Shown: piece by piece, positions 42,601 through 54,639 of the stretch
Position numbering within the stretch: position 1 is the stretch's first letter
How the letters are laid out: the number at the start of each line of letters is the position of its first letter
Origin: Alosa alosa
Taxonomy: Eukaryota; Chordata; Actinopteri; Clupeiformes; Clupeidae
Length of the DNA: 64,000 nucleotides
Direction of reading: 5' to 3'
Assembly: GCF_017589495.1 (NCBI RefSeq)
Contig: NC_063195.1
Coordinates: forward strand, 21,197,231 to 21,261,230
The notes under the pieces: generated by a model
Databases searched by the model: none
What the model saw: the letters and a program-made list of their open reading frames with translations, nothing else
Told to the model about the DNA's origin: nothing
Made by a program: the position numbers and the translations under genes

Positions 42601-44956
42601 CTACCCATATGACTAGGCTATCCGATGACAATTACGGATGATCATTCATTTTGTGTTGTTCATTGAGTGAGATAAGATCCAAATAGCGGGGATAACCAGA
42701 ACAGATGAAACACGTTTTTTAATCAAACGTAATTTACAAAGAGATCATATCACATTTTCAGCCCTGACCAAAACCGTTCAAGAATTATTTATGCAAAAGT
42801 GGAACATGCATAATGTTTCATTCTCCCTCCTTTTTGGCACAAATGAAACAGCATGAGAGAGCATGAACCATATAGTTTCTCCCATATTTTATTTGGCAAA
42901 TTCGACAACAGTCAGCTTACATTTCAAATCATAGCATACCTCTTTCTATTTATTGCTATGGCGGTACTCATTTAGAATAAAGAATAATGTTTGTGAACCC
43001 TTTTGTTTTGTTGTCAGCATAAATACAAGCTTACCATCGGCTTCTCAGCAAATTTGAAACAAAAGGGATGAATTGAACGATGTCGAAGTCGGACATATAG
43101 GTATAGTTCATATTGAAAAAAGTTACTGTATACAATTTGGAACTCTAGCTTTTCCCCACCGCAATCTTTTAATGCCATATGATCATAACTTTAGCGTGCG
43201 TAGTCTGCACCATACTGGCTTAAACAGACGATCTGACGGGTTTCAGAAGATTAAATACAACCCGAAACTAAAAAAACAGACAAGGCCTCTATTTGAGACC
43301 AGCCTTTAACCCAAACCTGTAGCCACACCAGATGATTAACTCATTGAATGCCAAGCTGTTTTCAGAAGCTTTGTCCTAGAGTGCCAGCAATCTAGACCAT
43401 TGTTGATGATTTTTGTACAGCCACAGCATATTCTGTGTTATAGCTATGAACACATACAATGGCTCGTTTAAAAGGTGAGACTTTAAGCTCTCAGTGGGTG
43501 CAAACCGTGTATTTCTACACGCCTCTGTTCCTGAGAAATCCCAAGATAAACAGTGGCTAGTTTTCATCAAAATCGCTGTTTTTTTCTAGAAATGGAGATA
43601 TAACGTCTTTCATGAAATATGAAGTGTTGCCTGTAAACTTTCCGCGAAGTGATCAGCGAGACCTGGCGAGACTGCCACCTAGTGATAGACCCACGAAAAT
43701 GGCCTCGTTTTGACCTGACGTGCATGCGTCACTGATTCGACCCAAAGCGGCAACCGAGTTATGATAAAATGTCCAGATAAAATGTCCAGATTGTGCGTTT
43801 TCATGAGTTTTCGATCGTCATATATTTATTTCCATTCATCACAGAGTTCCCAAAATCACATATAAGGTGTGTTAGAGTGTCTAGTTTCGTAATTTAAAAA
43901 AAAAGCTAAAAACGTAATATTATGTTTTTGGCACTCAACGCATGGGAAGGAAAAACTTAATATTACGTTTTTGGCACTCAATGAGTTAAAAGAGACAGGC
44001 GTCTATTTGGGACTCGGCTATTACAGTAATCATTATGTTTTATAAAGGCATGCATACATGAAGGTGAAAATAGTTTCTTAATCATTAACACACCCATTCT
44101 AATAAACCAAATCTTATAAACCACAGACTTCCTTAACAACGGTCAAATAATGGAAACAAATTATTTTTGCATAATTTATTAAAGCAACACCAAAGAGTTT
44201 TTTTGTACCTTAAAATAATCTTTCAAAATTGTTTCAGTGGTTCAACTTGTACAGGGTGAACGGCACTTCTGCATTCGCTTTGCGACTTTTTATCGGCTAT
44301 AACCGCACTATGCAAGTTTGCTAGATCGGGTAACGGATCTGTAGTCGATAGAATGAGACATGCAAATTTGACTTGCTTCTGATGTTGCAATGCATCATAC
44401 TTTCATAAAATCATGCATACTCTACATTGTCTGTGGACATGGTTGTTTCAAAAGCCGGTGCTGGATAAACAAATAGCGTGCGTGCGACAGGAAAAGTGCT
44501 TTGGTGTTCAAATATTCAAAATATATAAACATATTTTAGTATGTCTATAAGTAGGCTATATGCACTATGAACAAACTATATGTATAAATACTTGACTAAT
44601 GAGATTTACTGTAGGAACACTGCTTTACGAATGAAGAACATTTAGTAATAGTTAAAAATGCTTAATAAATACTTAATAGTGTGTAGCTATTAAGAAGTGT
44701 TACCACTCAATATCTTACTGTTACTGGTGGTTTCCCTTTTTAAACTGTTTCTCTTTTGTAATTTATTATTCATTATAGTATAATTTCATGTTTTTACAAT
44801 GTTTCTTTATGTAATATTTTGCACAATTTGGTGTTACACTGTCTTGAAAACTATGTCCTAATGCTGTGGTACCCTGCCATTTTAAATTTGAATACATTTA
44901 TTTTGATTTTAACTGAATACAAGATGTAGCTTGCAAAACAAGATGTAACTTACCAT
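39694..44956 (-). CDS. mfap4: MFAP4-like fibrinogen-domain protein, copy B (5 exons)
   Basis: Predicted secreted fibrinogen-related lectin. Model: join of 44954-44956, 41321-41536, 41011-41107, 40317-40484 and 39694-39959 on the minus strand. It gives 249 aa with the same phases as copy A and again an ATG-only first coding exon, here followed by GTAAGT. The exon 2 donor is GTCAGT, stronger than copy A's GTAAAA. Domain content matches copy A: signal peptide, LDCEDI, VYCDM with an additional Cys61, the DKDQD calcium loop, NCA, SCPYY and GINW. Differences from copy A: S4C, F5L, Y32F, A49E, D69E, E150K, K213R, S215D, T225H, F226H, L230S, R238M and A245S. They cluster in the signal peptide and the last 40 residues. 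Intron 1 is about 3.4 kb (0.67 kb in copy A) because of transposon insertions. Confidence 0.9.
41605..41992. mobile_element. MITE with about 38-bp inverted ends in MFAP4 copy B intron 1
   Basis: The left and right ends share ACTGTAC and GCCGACTTGAGCTTCCAAAG as inverted repeats. Copy A intron 1 lacks this 0.39-kb segment between otherwise alignable flanks (AGTGTTATGAT and CCAGTCAGGTTTATTTG). Non-coding. Family not assigned. Confidence 0.75.
43336..43989. mobile_element. piggyBac-like MITE with TTAA TSD
   Basis: The element (43340-43985) starts CTCATTGAATGCCAA and ends with the reverse complement of CTCATTGAGTGCCAA (14 of 15 bases). It is flanked by TTAA at 43336-43339 and 43986-43989. Near the right end an internal direct repeat of the TTTTTGGCACTCAA block occurs twice. 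TTAA duplication is the hallmark of piggyBac and a few other superfamilies. No transposase is present. Confidence 0.75.
44181..44505. mobile_element. MITE-like element with AACACCAAAG ends
   Basis: AGCAACACCAAAGAG at the left and its inverted near copy (CTTTGGTGTTC) at the right bound about 325 bp. Non-coding and absent from copy A. Confidence 0.5.
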
Positions 44957-45063
44957 GTTAGATGTAAGTTTCTGGTCACTGAAAAACATGTACTATCTAA
45001 TGCCTTGGTAGAAGGTCTTACTTGTTTCCTAACTGCAGAATGAGTGATGATTCGGATTTTCGC

Positions 45064-45071
45064 TTTAAATA
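45064..45071 (-). promoter_or_regulatory. TATA-like box of MFAP4 copy B
   Basis: TATTTAAA on the minus strand about 110 bp upstream of the start codon. It is conserved in sequence and context with copy A (3206-3213), followed by CACTCATTCTGCAGTTAGG in both. Confidence 0.55.
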
Positions 45072-45167
45072 CAAGCTAGAGCAAGTAAAAAAAAAAGAAA
45101 ATCTGAAAAAAAAAAACAGAAATAACAAGATAAACTAGTTAGTGATGATGAGATTGTGTCATGTATA

Positions 45168-45170
<3 letters not shown>

Positions 45171-45209
<39 letters not shown>

Positions 45210-45215
45210 GAGAGA
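45171..45215. repeat. (GT)n/(GA)n microsatellite
   Basis: A GT run followed by GAGAGAGAG upstream of MFAP4 copy B. Copy A has an unexpanded counterpart near 3315-3335. Confidence 0.95.
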
Positions 45216-45239
45216 GTCTGTGTGTCTGTTTTAAATGCA

Positions 45240-47600
45240 GGGAGCATTTAGGCCAAGTAGGTTATAGTAACAATAACCCGCAAACATTGCATTACAATTA
45301 GTCTTAAAGGAACACGCTACCGTTTAATGAAATTGGGTTATTCACCGTCTCCCCTAGAGTTAGATAAGTGAGCATTTTTTTTTCTCCATGAATGCATTGT
45401 CTTTGTCTGGAAGCGTTCCCGCTAGCTTAGCATAGTGAGTGAAATCTCTTGTCGCCGGATAGCATGTCATGAGTAAAAGTGAGCGAACAACAACAAAAAA
45501 ATTCCCTAATTACTTCTTGTGGCCTGCATATTCACAACGAGTACAAATGGCAATGCAGATTTAGACGAGGAAATTTCCTATAGGCTTGGGACCATATTGG
45601 GGGGAAGCACAGGCAAAGCACTTTTGCTTGGGCACAGAAGTCGAGGAGTTATGGATACCTCTCAACTGTCATGCTTGGTGCTGCAGGCAGGCGACGTGCT
45701 AGTCCGCTTATTTTTTTGCTGTAGCATTTTCGTAACAACATATTCATTTTTACGAGACAAGACAACAGTTTGTGACAAAATGCGAATACACTCTTGTAAT
45801 AGGGCTTTAGAATGAATAAACAAAAATCTATGACTTAAACGTGCAGTCAGCTATTATGCAGGAAGTCGTGGAGGTTTATGTTTATGTTATTTTAAATGTA
45901 TTAAGTCAGAAAGGGCCTGCACACCTTGGAAACATTTTTTGGAAGTAAGGGAAAAGCACAATTTTAAATTTATTTGCACTTTTTCCCCCCAAAACAACGT
46001 ACATAATATTTTATGCAAGGACCAAACAAAACACACCAGAGATGTAGGCCTACTGTAACTCACCCCTCCCTTTAGTATTCCCAGAGAAACTCCACACAGG
46101 GTTTCGTTTTCGTTTGGGAGAAGGGCTACCCCCACATTGTTTGTTTCCAGTTTTCGGAGCCTATGCTGCCTACAGAGACCAGGGACATGGTTTTCGGTAC
46201 CCATTTCAAGTTTTTGTGTGAAATTGCACAGCACCTGCTTCAGAGGCCACTGTTTCCACCTAGTTTGGCCTATCATCAAATGCTTGACCTCTTTGGAAAG
46301 CTCAGACCCTGGAGTGTCTTGGGAAATCATGAGAATAACTGCAGTGTACTGACACAGAGTTACAGAGGCTAGAATATAGTTTTTTTTTCTGCTGGATTAC
46401 AAGCACCTCTAAACTGACCACATTTCAGCCCTCTAGGTCACATGACTTAGAAACACAACTGAGGCCTAACACCAGGTCTTGTGAAGCTGTGTGTAAAAGT
46501 AGATCAATTTAAAATGAAAATATGAGTATTTTAGACCATTATTTGCAAAGGTATGCTCATGTGTTTTGTAAAATGCCCTATGGAAACTCCCCATAGGACT
46601 TTTGGTTGCCCAAAATGCATACTGACAATCAAAGGCTTACTGCATATGAACCCCTTTGTGTAGATCTTGGTCTCAAATGAAAGGTAACACTCTGAAGTTA
46701 CATGCTCACATTTGGATTGTATCTCAGGGTCTCTGGTATGGAATGACTACGCTAAATATGGAATAATTGCACAAAAATATAAATCTTTGCCATTTATATT
46801 TAAATTCAATTAGTGTGTATACGATGGACTATACATCTTCACAACTTATATTGGATGAAACAACATGGATATTTCATTGCTCTGGGTTCTTGTGGACATT
46901 GCAAGACCCAATATATGCTGCATCTACTTATTATTAGGATATACACTGCAGCTAGAAGGTAGGGAAGCACCAAAGGGGGACAAGGGCATTTTTGATTAAA
47001 TTTCATGCTGATATGACTGTGTGCTGTCACTACGGTTGAGTGTGCGCTCTGACTGCCATACCAACGGGCCTGGCTCTTTGCCGTTGAGGTCAAGCTGCAG
47101 GATACTACCCCAGAGACCTGAGTTCGCGACTGGGAGGGGTCACTGCTCTCTCCCTTCGCTACATATGGTGTCAAAAGTGGGATGGCCTCCCCTGAGGTCA
47201 TTGGAAGCTTGCCCAATGTGTGAGCTATATGAGGGACCCACAGGATAGGTTGACCCTAGTGTGAGGGACCCCAGAGATGGATGATGTGTGGGGCACCCTG
47301 GGATGGGAGAAGTACAGCTGGTGGTTGCCTGAGGGAAGCCAGTGTGCGTGAACCGCTTTGGCAAGCTTCCCGAAGGGGAGGGCAGTGTGACGGATGAGTA
47401 TCCGCTCTGACTGCCATACTTATGAGCCAGGCTCTTTGCCATTGTGGTCAAGCAGCACATTTAGTACATTTAGGGTTCACGACCGAGAGGTGTCACTGCT
47501 CTTTCCCTTCGCTACACTGACCATAATCTGAAAATCCCCTACAGTCATTTTGTTATATAATTTAATAGAAAAAACACAAAAAACAAACATTATCACAAGA
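45240..47600. repeat. Duplicated upstream block (B side)
   Basis: Counterpart of 4160-5050 and 6280-8350. It preserves the hAT empty site (46431-46438) and two SINE-like GGGCCTGGCTCTTT / GAGCCAGGCTCTTT blocks (about 47030-47160 and 47390-47530). Overlapping open frames on both strands lack conserved motifs. Confidence 0.7.
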
Positions 47601-47654
47601 AAGTAACATTTAGTATAATTCCTAATTCCTAGTTTTACTCCTACGTCTACCAAA

Positions 47655-48835
47655 GATCTTTCTCTGTGTCTATAGGCCAGTACTCCTCATCCTCTGCCCC
47701 TGTGTCATATGGTGTCCCCCAGGGATCCATTTTGGGTCCAGTACTTTTCTGCCTGTACATGCTCACCCTAGGTAACATCATCAGAAAATTCAATATTTCA
47801 TTCCATTTCTATGCAGATTACTCCCAACTGTACATCCCACTTAAATCCGCAACTCCATGCAACATCTTTTAGACTGTTTGGAAGAAATTAAAATCTGGAT
47901 GGCTAACAACTTCCTTCAGTTAAATGATAACAAAACTGAAGTTATTGTTTTTGGGCCTTTAAAATCCAAAAATTCCATCCCTGTCAACCTTGGTCCCTTG
48001 CCCCCTATGTGAAATCCCATGCACGTAACCTGGGTGTTATTTTAGACTTAAAAATCTTAACCTGGACAAGCACATCTGTTAAAAACACCAGTTTTTATCA
48101 ATTAAGAATAATCTCCAAACTCAAGTCTGTTCTATCATACAACGATCTGGAAAAAGTCATCCATGCTTTCATAACCTCCCGTCTAAACTATTGTAGCTCT
48201 CTCTACTTTGGTCTCCCTCTGACACCGGTGGCACGGCTTCAGATGGTCCAAAATGCAGCAGCTAGGCTGCTCACCAACACGAAAAAGCTTGAACATATAT
48301 TACACCTGCCCTATAGCCTCCTTGCACTGGCTTCCAGTCCAGTCAAGGATACAATTTAAAATACTGCTGTTGGTCTTTAAGACTCTTCATGCTCTGGCCC
48401 CCAGCTACATAGTTGATATCATTCATCCCCATGTAGCCCCCAGGTCCCTCAGATCCTCCAGCCAAGGTGTCCTCCATGTCCCACGGTCCCGGCTTAAGCA
48501 AAAAGGTGACAGAGCCTATTCTGGTGCTGGCCCTCAGCTGTGGAACCAACTGTCACTTGACATCAGAAATGCCCCTTCAATCACATTATTCAAAATCAGG
48601 CTCAAAACGCACCTTTTAATATTGGCCTTCCCGGTGATTTACTTGTCTTACCCTGTTATGTCTGTAATTAAGTGTTGTCTGTTGATGTCATTTTAGCTTA
48701 AATCATTGATCTGTATGTGTACTTACTTATCTATTTTATTTTATTTTATCTTATTTTATTATTCTTTATGTACAGCACTTTGGTCAGTGCAAGCTGTGGT
48801 TAAATGTGCTCTAAAAATAAACTTTACTTAATTAC
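47655..48835 (+). mobile_element. L2-type LINE, reverse-transcriptase 3' half, decayed
   Basis: The plus strand encodes SYGVPQGSILGPVLFCLYML, a FHFYADYSQLYIPL block with the FADD-type catalytic motif changed to YADY, then HARNLGVILD, NDLEKVIHAFITSRLNYCSS, and after a frame change HWLPVQSRIQFKILLLVF and VLHVPRSRLKQKGDRAYSGA, ending KTHLLILAF. A 3' UTR and an ATAAACTTTACTTAATTACT tail follow. At least two frame changes and the altered catalytic motif make it non-functional. Confidence 0.9.
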
Positions 48836-48879
48836 TTACCCAAGTAACCCAGCACCGGTGTGTGTTGTTGATTAATACT

Positions 48880-49260
48880 AAAAATGTGGGTAACACTCCA
48901 TAATAAGGTGCCATAATAAATAGTAAACTAGTAATTACCTAACCCTTTGTTAATATTTGTTAATTGTAACTAAAATATCTATTTGCCACAAGTTAATAGT
49001 TTTTTCATCATTAATTAAATATTAGTTGTTTGCATAAAATCTGTATGTTAATGTTTTAACAAATCTATTAACTAATATTGTATTAATATGTGTTAATAGT
49101 TAACTAAATGTATTTTTGGCACTAATTAACAGTTATTTCTTACATCATTGTTAAATGTTTATTTACAAACTATATGTTAATAGAAAAGTTAATGACTTAT
49201 TATTATTTAACTAATTGTTATTAAACTGTGCTTCTGCCTATCCCAATATGAACCACTCCC
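48880..49260. repeat. AT-rich dispersed repeat
   Basis: TTAATA/TTAACTA-rich sequence starting GGGTAACACTCCATAATAAG, the type of start seen in fish dispersed repeats. No gene. Confidence 0.5.
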
Positions 49261-49264
49261 CATG

Positions 49265-49312
49265 GGACCCTTACAATAGATAGATACTTTATTGATCCCC
49301 ACGGGGAAATTC
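49265..49312 (-). mobile_element. LINE 3' tail (inverted)
   Basis: TAGATAGATACTTTATTGATCCCCACGGGG, i.e. the reverse complement of the recurrent GGGATCAATAAAGTATCTA tail. Confidence 0.7.
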
Positions 49313-49370
49313 AAGAAAAAAAACACAGAGCTACCTTGGCACGTTTCCACTCTTGTCGGTGCCGGAACCG

Positions 49371-49690
49371 CTTGCAATAAAGTTGGTTAAGCTTAATTAA
49401 TATATTAGTAGTATATAGCTATAAGCGTGGGGCCCCTTATAATAAAGTTGGTTAAGCTTAATTAATATATTAGTAATATATAACTATCAGTATGGGGGAC
49501 CCTTATAATAACGTTGGTTAAGCTTAATTAATATATTAGTAGTATATAGCTATCAGTGTGGGGCCCCTTATAATAAAGTTGGTTAAGCTTAAATAATATA
49601 TTAGTAATATATAACTATCAGTATGAGGGACCCTTATAATAAAGTTGGTTAAGCTGTATTCATATATTAGTAATATATAACTATTAGTCA
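49371..49690. repeat. 65-66-bp satellite, about five units, alternating subtypes
   Basis: GTTGGTTAAGCT occurs at about 49382, 49447, 49513, 49578 and 49644. Units alternate between a type with TAGTATATAGCTAT...GGGGCCCC and a type with AATATATAACTATCAGTATG, so the higher-order repeat is a dimer of about 131 bp. Confidence 0.9.
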
Positions 49691-50164
49691 GACGGTGAAG
49701 AGACCAAAACTGGCTTATCACATTTATTCCTTTAGGAAAAGTTAAAACAAAACATGCCTTCAGACACTGGCATACATAAAACAGCATCTGCACAAGCAAA
49801 ATAAAAAGAAGTAGTTGAATGGGCTATATTAGCCTACATGCATCAGATATTGCATTCTGTGCACCTATGCACTAGGCACTTTTCCTGCTATTTAGGTTGC
49901 GGCTATTTTACCCATGTGTGCTCGAGGGTGTTCTGTCTGGGAGGGTTTGGAGAGTATTTTTTGTGTGTAAATGTTGTGCTGCGTTTGGGGCTGGGGGGAT
50001 GAGAGTGTGTGTGAGAGTAAGAGAGAGGGCGGGGCATATAGGGGATGTTTGTCGGGACTTATTTTCCCAATAATGACCGGCATTCTATACATTATCTTTA
50101 CTTACTTACATATACATTACTTAGATGCATCTGTGACCTATCATTATGTTCCTATATGCCAGTC

Positions 50165-50360
50165 CTTACACTCTTAAAACAAACGTGTTGTCCCTATCTG
50201 AACACAGAGATGTGTTAAAAAATGTGTTGTTTTCAAAACAATTGTGTTATTTTCAACACATTGTGTAACAAATAAAAATAGGAAACAACACAAACTGTGC
50301 TGTCCCTATCTGGACACTGAGATCATGTGTTAAAAACAACACAAGTTGTGTTTTACTGTG
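50165..50360. repeat. Repeat rich in AACAC/GTGTT words
   Basis: The motif GTCCCTATCTG(A/G)ACAC occurs twice, surrounded by many TGTGTTAAAAA/AACACAA words on both strands. It resembles a fish MITE made of short inverted repeats. Non-coding. Confidence 0.5.
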
Positions 50361-50652
50361 ACATCAGAAAGGCAAGTCCATCATGATGAAAATCAATGAA
50401 TGTCTCTGGCTTAGGCATGAATTTTTATATATTTTTTCTCTTCCTATCACTTATTCTCTCTGTCTCTCTCACTCTCACTTTCTAGCTGGTCAATGGCATT
50501 GCATGTTTTTCATAGTTTAGGGGGATGGGACCTACTGTGTGAGGTTGAGGAGGATGGGCAAGTCATTTTCTAAGGTATGAAGTAACGGTTTGGATCGAAG
50601 AATTTAGAACAGAGCAGAGTGCTCGGTTGGACCCAGAGAGAGAGAGGGAGTC

Positions 50653-51019
50653 CATGGGCTTTTCTCAAAGTCAAGGATGGGTCCTTCAAAGCCACTCTTT
50701 CAAGGATGTTACGTCATCAAATCTCGCCAAGCACTGTTCCAATGTCAAGGGTGCTTTACAATTCTATCAAGTACTGAGTCTTTAGTTCTGAGATTTTTGA
50801 GGATGCATGTGTGTATCCTCTGCATGTTTGGAACACCCACAATCCTGTGCGCACACATGATTTTTAATAATGCACCTACAGCTTCCTGCACATTTGCTAG
50901 TCTGTTCCATTGTGTGTTTTCCATATGATAGGAAGAAGCCTTGCCTCGTCTGTGAAGGATTCGACTTGGCAGGACTCGTTCTACCAAGCACAAATCCTTG
51001 ACTTTGAGAAAAGCCCCAT
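50653..51019. mobile_element. MITE with 23-bp perfect TIRs and CAT TSD
   Basis: The ends at 50656-50678 and 50994-51016 are exact inverted repeats beginning GGGCTTTTCTCAAAGTCAAG. They are flanked by CAT on both sides. The 361-bp interior is non-coding, and the mirrored open frames are incidental. Confidence 0.8.
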
Positions 51020-51754
51020 AGGTCATGGTGATAAGGAACAGGAAAAGACCTTGACCAAGATTCATTAAACTGCATTTTACTGCATATTACTGTACTTTAC
51101 TGCAGCAATGCAGTATTTTGGACATGAAAATACTACTGTAGGCTACTGCACTGTAGCCTAGTAGCCTATAACTTGCACTTGCACTTCAACAAAAAAGTTA
51201 TTTTTTGTAAGGGGATATTCCACCATTTGGGGAATTTATGCAAATTAGCGTAGCAAACGTGCTCACCTACATCACGCACAGCGTCGACGTGTCTCGTGGT
51301 AGTAGCCTTCTTCTATTTTCATTCAGGAACAGCGGTCATGTTGACTGTTGTGTGGGCTGTGTTGGTTTATCTACGTCTGGTTAATCAACAGAGATATTTG
51401 TGTTCATGAGAACGCCGGAACACACATCCTAAATATTGACGAAACTACCCAGATCAGATATATAATGTTATTTGATGGCCAGACTCTCTCAAAGCACTCG
51501 GCAGATATCATGAACATCATCAGATAGCTTCGTGAGGTTTTTTTTTCTAACATTAGTGTTCAAAACCCTCAAAAGAGAAAAACATGTAATTGAATATAGG
51601 AAAGTTCCTTGATTACCAATGTTAACCCTCTCTGTGGGATCTCCATCAATGCCCCCCCAAAGTATAACAGTATATTAAGAGGCAAACTCTCTAATAAGGC
51701 CCAGTCACACGGCTGGCAATTACTGCAGCTTTCTGGCAAGACCGAGTCTGGGAA

Positions 51755-51755
51755 C

Positions 51756-51802
<47 letters not shown>
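51755..51802. repeat. (GT)n microsatellite
   Basis: GT dinucleotides inside the first copy of the 0.8-kb duplication, absent from the second copy. Confidence 0.95.
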
Positions 51803-51804
<2 letters not shown>

Positions 51805-52115
51805 TACTAGCTGATTGGTTTTATACGATCAAATGGAATCTCACCCTGTCTGCTCTTCTGCATCGAAGGAGAGACTGTGTGTGACTTGCAGATGAAATCA
51901 CAAACTAAAAGTAACATTTGTTAACTACAATACATTCTATAGGCCTACATAACTAGCCAGCAGCACGTGTAAAATTAGGATGTGTTAATGTTCCCATCAA
52001 CTGTTGATGGGACATTTAATGTTGAAACATTTGTTGTAATGCCAATATTAACACTTTATTTACATGCAAGGTTATAAAACTGTGGTGAAACAGGTTTTCG
52101 TCATAATAACTAAAC

Positions 52116-52173
<58 letters not shown>
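52116..52173. repeat. (CA)n microsatellite
   Basis: CA dinucleotides inside the first copy of the 0.8-kb duplication. The second copy has only a short CACACACAAACA there (55265). Confidence 0.95.
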
Positions 52174-52175
<2 letters not shown>

Positions 52176-52339
52176 GGCCTCTGGCATTAGCATTTCTGAG
52201 AAATAAAACAACATGAAATCTGATAAATAAATTCCTGTGCTATGAATGCATTCCTCTGCCTTGTGTCTGTGAGGTTCATAGACACACTCTCCGTCCTATC
52301 ATTTGCAAGGATCTGAAGTCTCACACATCGACCATGAGA

Positions 52340-53735
52340 CAGACCTCACACGGCACATGCTCTGACACGTATTTGCTTCCTCCTAATGTTATAATTTAGT
52401 TACTAAATACAATTGAACTGACAATGGAATCTGGTAATTTTGTACAGTTTACAGGTTACACATGCATGTGACTTTTCAAGATGCCAAAGTGCTCTGCATC
52501 AAAACAAGTGCACAAGTTCAGATTCACATATGGCATGGAATTTTTTAGTTGTCTAAGAATAACTGAACAACCAAACTCATTTCAGTTATCAACACATCTT
52601 GCTTTCTGCCCGGTTTTAGTAATTTTAGCTGACACTTTTATCAAAAGCAACATATGATGTATTGACACTTTGATTGACACAGGCTGTATACTGTAGTTCA
52701 CCTGTTAGAGACTGACTGAAACAAAGTAAGCGAAGCAAAGATGGGGAAAAAGGGGATAGTAAACTCCATACGGTCTGGTATATAAATACCACAATGGATG
52801 GATTACCTTCTTCATGAACATGACCTAGAGAGAGAAAAAAACGTGCAGTTTTGTAATCCAAGAGGGAGATGACAGAGAGATGGGCCTTCTTAGGTCAAGA
52901 CAAAAAAGGTCTTCCCAAGTAAGAGAAAGATTCGTGAGCCAGATAGTACAGTAGGTATTTAAAAATGCGTAGGTGTCCCTGCAAATTAATAGATAATTTA
53001 TTCACAGGCTTTCATTTTCATCCTGTCCTAGTATTCATATATTTTCCTCATCTCCACAGGAATCTCACAACACCGTGGTCAGTCCATGTGATTTTGTCCC
53101 ACAGATTCAAAGCTGTTATTCTAAAGGCATAATGCAGGTTATTTGCACCATCTTATTTTCAATAACTTTCCTCCATTCAATTTCTAGAGATACAATATAC
53201 AAAATAAAAAAACAGATATTGAGAAATGATTACTTTGTATGTACCTACAAAATATCATACTGCAAGTACATGACATGTTATTCTCCTGATTAAATAAGGT
53301 GCATCACATTCAGTCAGATCTAAGCCTAATATAATATTTCGCTTCACATTTATGTATTAAGCAGACAATTTACTCCAAACCGCAAGTATAAATGCCCCCT
53401 TCCCCCCAAGTAAATTATGATTAAAGCTCTGTGCTAGAACATCATGTTACAAATGAGCCAAGGCATTTTTCTTTATGGTTTCTTTTACGGTTTCCACAAC
53501 AATATAATGTGCAGGTGTGAAATTAGTGTTGAGCCAAAAAAAAACATTATCGCTGCTGCAAAAGTTGAGCCCAAAACCCTTAATCTTGAAGTAAACTGAA
53601 ATACTTCTCAAAACTCATTTCTAGTGAATGTTTCAGACCCAGTTAATCACTGCTATTTAACTGGTGCATCAAACATGCAAAAACATATGGGTTTTCCTTA
53701 TATTTCCTCCTTCAAATTCCATCTTTCATCAAAAA
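52340..53735. other. Intergenic, no recognised gene
   Basis: AT-rich. Short open frames have no recognisable domain. No splice-flanked exon with conserved motifs was found. Confidence 0.5.
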
Positions 53736-53737
53736 AC

Positions 53738-53806
53738 TAACCCCATCTACCCTCATATAACCCCATCTACCCTCATATAACCCCATCTACCCTCATATAA
53801 CCCCAC
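53738..53806. repeat. 20-bp tandem repeat, about 3.3 units
   Basis: ACCCCATCTACCCTCATATA repeated without visible change. Confidence 0.95.
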
Positions 53807-54195
53807 GTAAGAATGAAAGATAGAACTTGGAGGAACTAGTGTAGGGTGTAGGGTGTGTGTGGTTGTGTGCTTCAAAGAGTCATTTCAGATTTTTGACATT
53901 TTATGCTTTCAGGTGCAGCGAAGCGGTTACCCACCCGACACGAACCAAGTAGTCTAACACACGCACTAAAGCACAGCTGAAACAGGCATGTTTTTATCTC
54001 TCTTTCTTTTGTCCAAGGCTTTGAACCGGTTCATGGAACGAAAACAAAAACCAGAAACGTTTGATGTTTTGCTAGGAACAGAAACAAAACCAGAAACTTT
54101 ACTTTTTTTTATGTTCCGGAACAGAATCATTTATCTAAAATAATGATAACCGGTTAATCCCGTATTTTTTGGTTCTGCTTTGCTGCATGTAAATA

Positions 54196-54411
54196 CCGGG
54201 GCGGTGGTAGTGTAGTGGTTAAGGAGCTGGGCTAGCGTGCAGTATCCTGAAAGTTGTCGGTTTAATTCCCAACTTCCACCGTTGTGCCCTTGAGCAAGGC
54301 ACTTAACCCCAAGGTGCTCCGGGGACAATGTAATCCCTTGTAATATAGCTGACATATGTAAGTCACTTTGGTCAAGAAGTGTCTGCTAAATGTAATGTAA
54401 TGTAATGTAAA
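54196..54411 (+). mobile_element. tRNA-derived SINE (second family)
   Basis: The tRNA-like head has a box A (TAGTGTAGTGGTTAAGGAGC) and a degraded box B (GGTTTAATTCC). The body is CCTTGAGCAAGGCACTTAAC and GTAAGTCACTTTGGTCAAGA, and the tail is a TGTAA repeat. It differs from the 59998 family in body and tail. Confidence 0.8.
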
Positions 54412-54639
54412 ATACCTAATAGTCCAAATATTGGTTTAGCAATTGTGCAGGATATCACATTTATTTGTGTTTATGATTATATTTAAATTTATTGGCAGAC
54501 GATTTTGTCGGAGCCTGGGCTGCCTACAGAAAATGTTTTTTTTTTACAGTGTACTCACAGAATGGGCAGCTAGCGGTTGTGAGGGGATTATTGCTGAATG
54601 TGACAAAAAATGTTATGGAATTGAACATTACTGACTGCA

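Larger units (their letters stand above)
42290..44640. mobile_element. 2.35-kb composite insertion in MFAP4 copy B intron 1
   Basis: Alignment with copy A breaks at about 42290 and resumes at about 44640. GAGACAGGCGTCTAT-type words recur at about 42493, 43276 (degenerate) and 43993. A piggyBac-like MITE (43340-43985) and another MITE (about 44181-44505) are nested in or beside it. No protein was recognised, so this is a pile-up of non-autonomous elements. Confidence 0.65.
51575..52335. repeat. Diverged 0.8-kb duplication, first copy
   Basis: This matches 54640-55445 over several blocks (TTCCTTGATTACCAATG, ATGTTCCCATCAACTGTTGA, TTTACATGCAAGGTTAT, AATGCATTCCTCTGCCTT). Each copy has its own insertions: GT and CA microsatellites here, about 140 bp of other sequence in the second copy. 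No protein was recognised. Confidence 0.85.

Noticed and set aside
46839..47460. Overlapping minus-strand frames of 125 and 106 aa
   Set aside because: They fall on SINE-like duplicated repeats (GGGCCTGGCTCTTT blocks), and the residues reflect those repeats.
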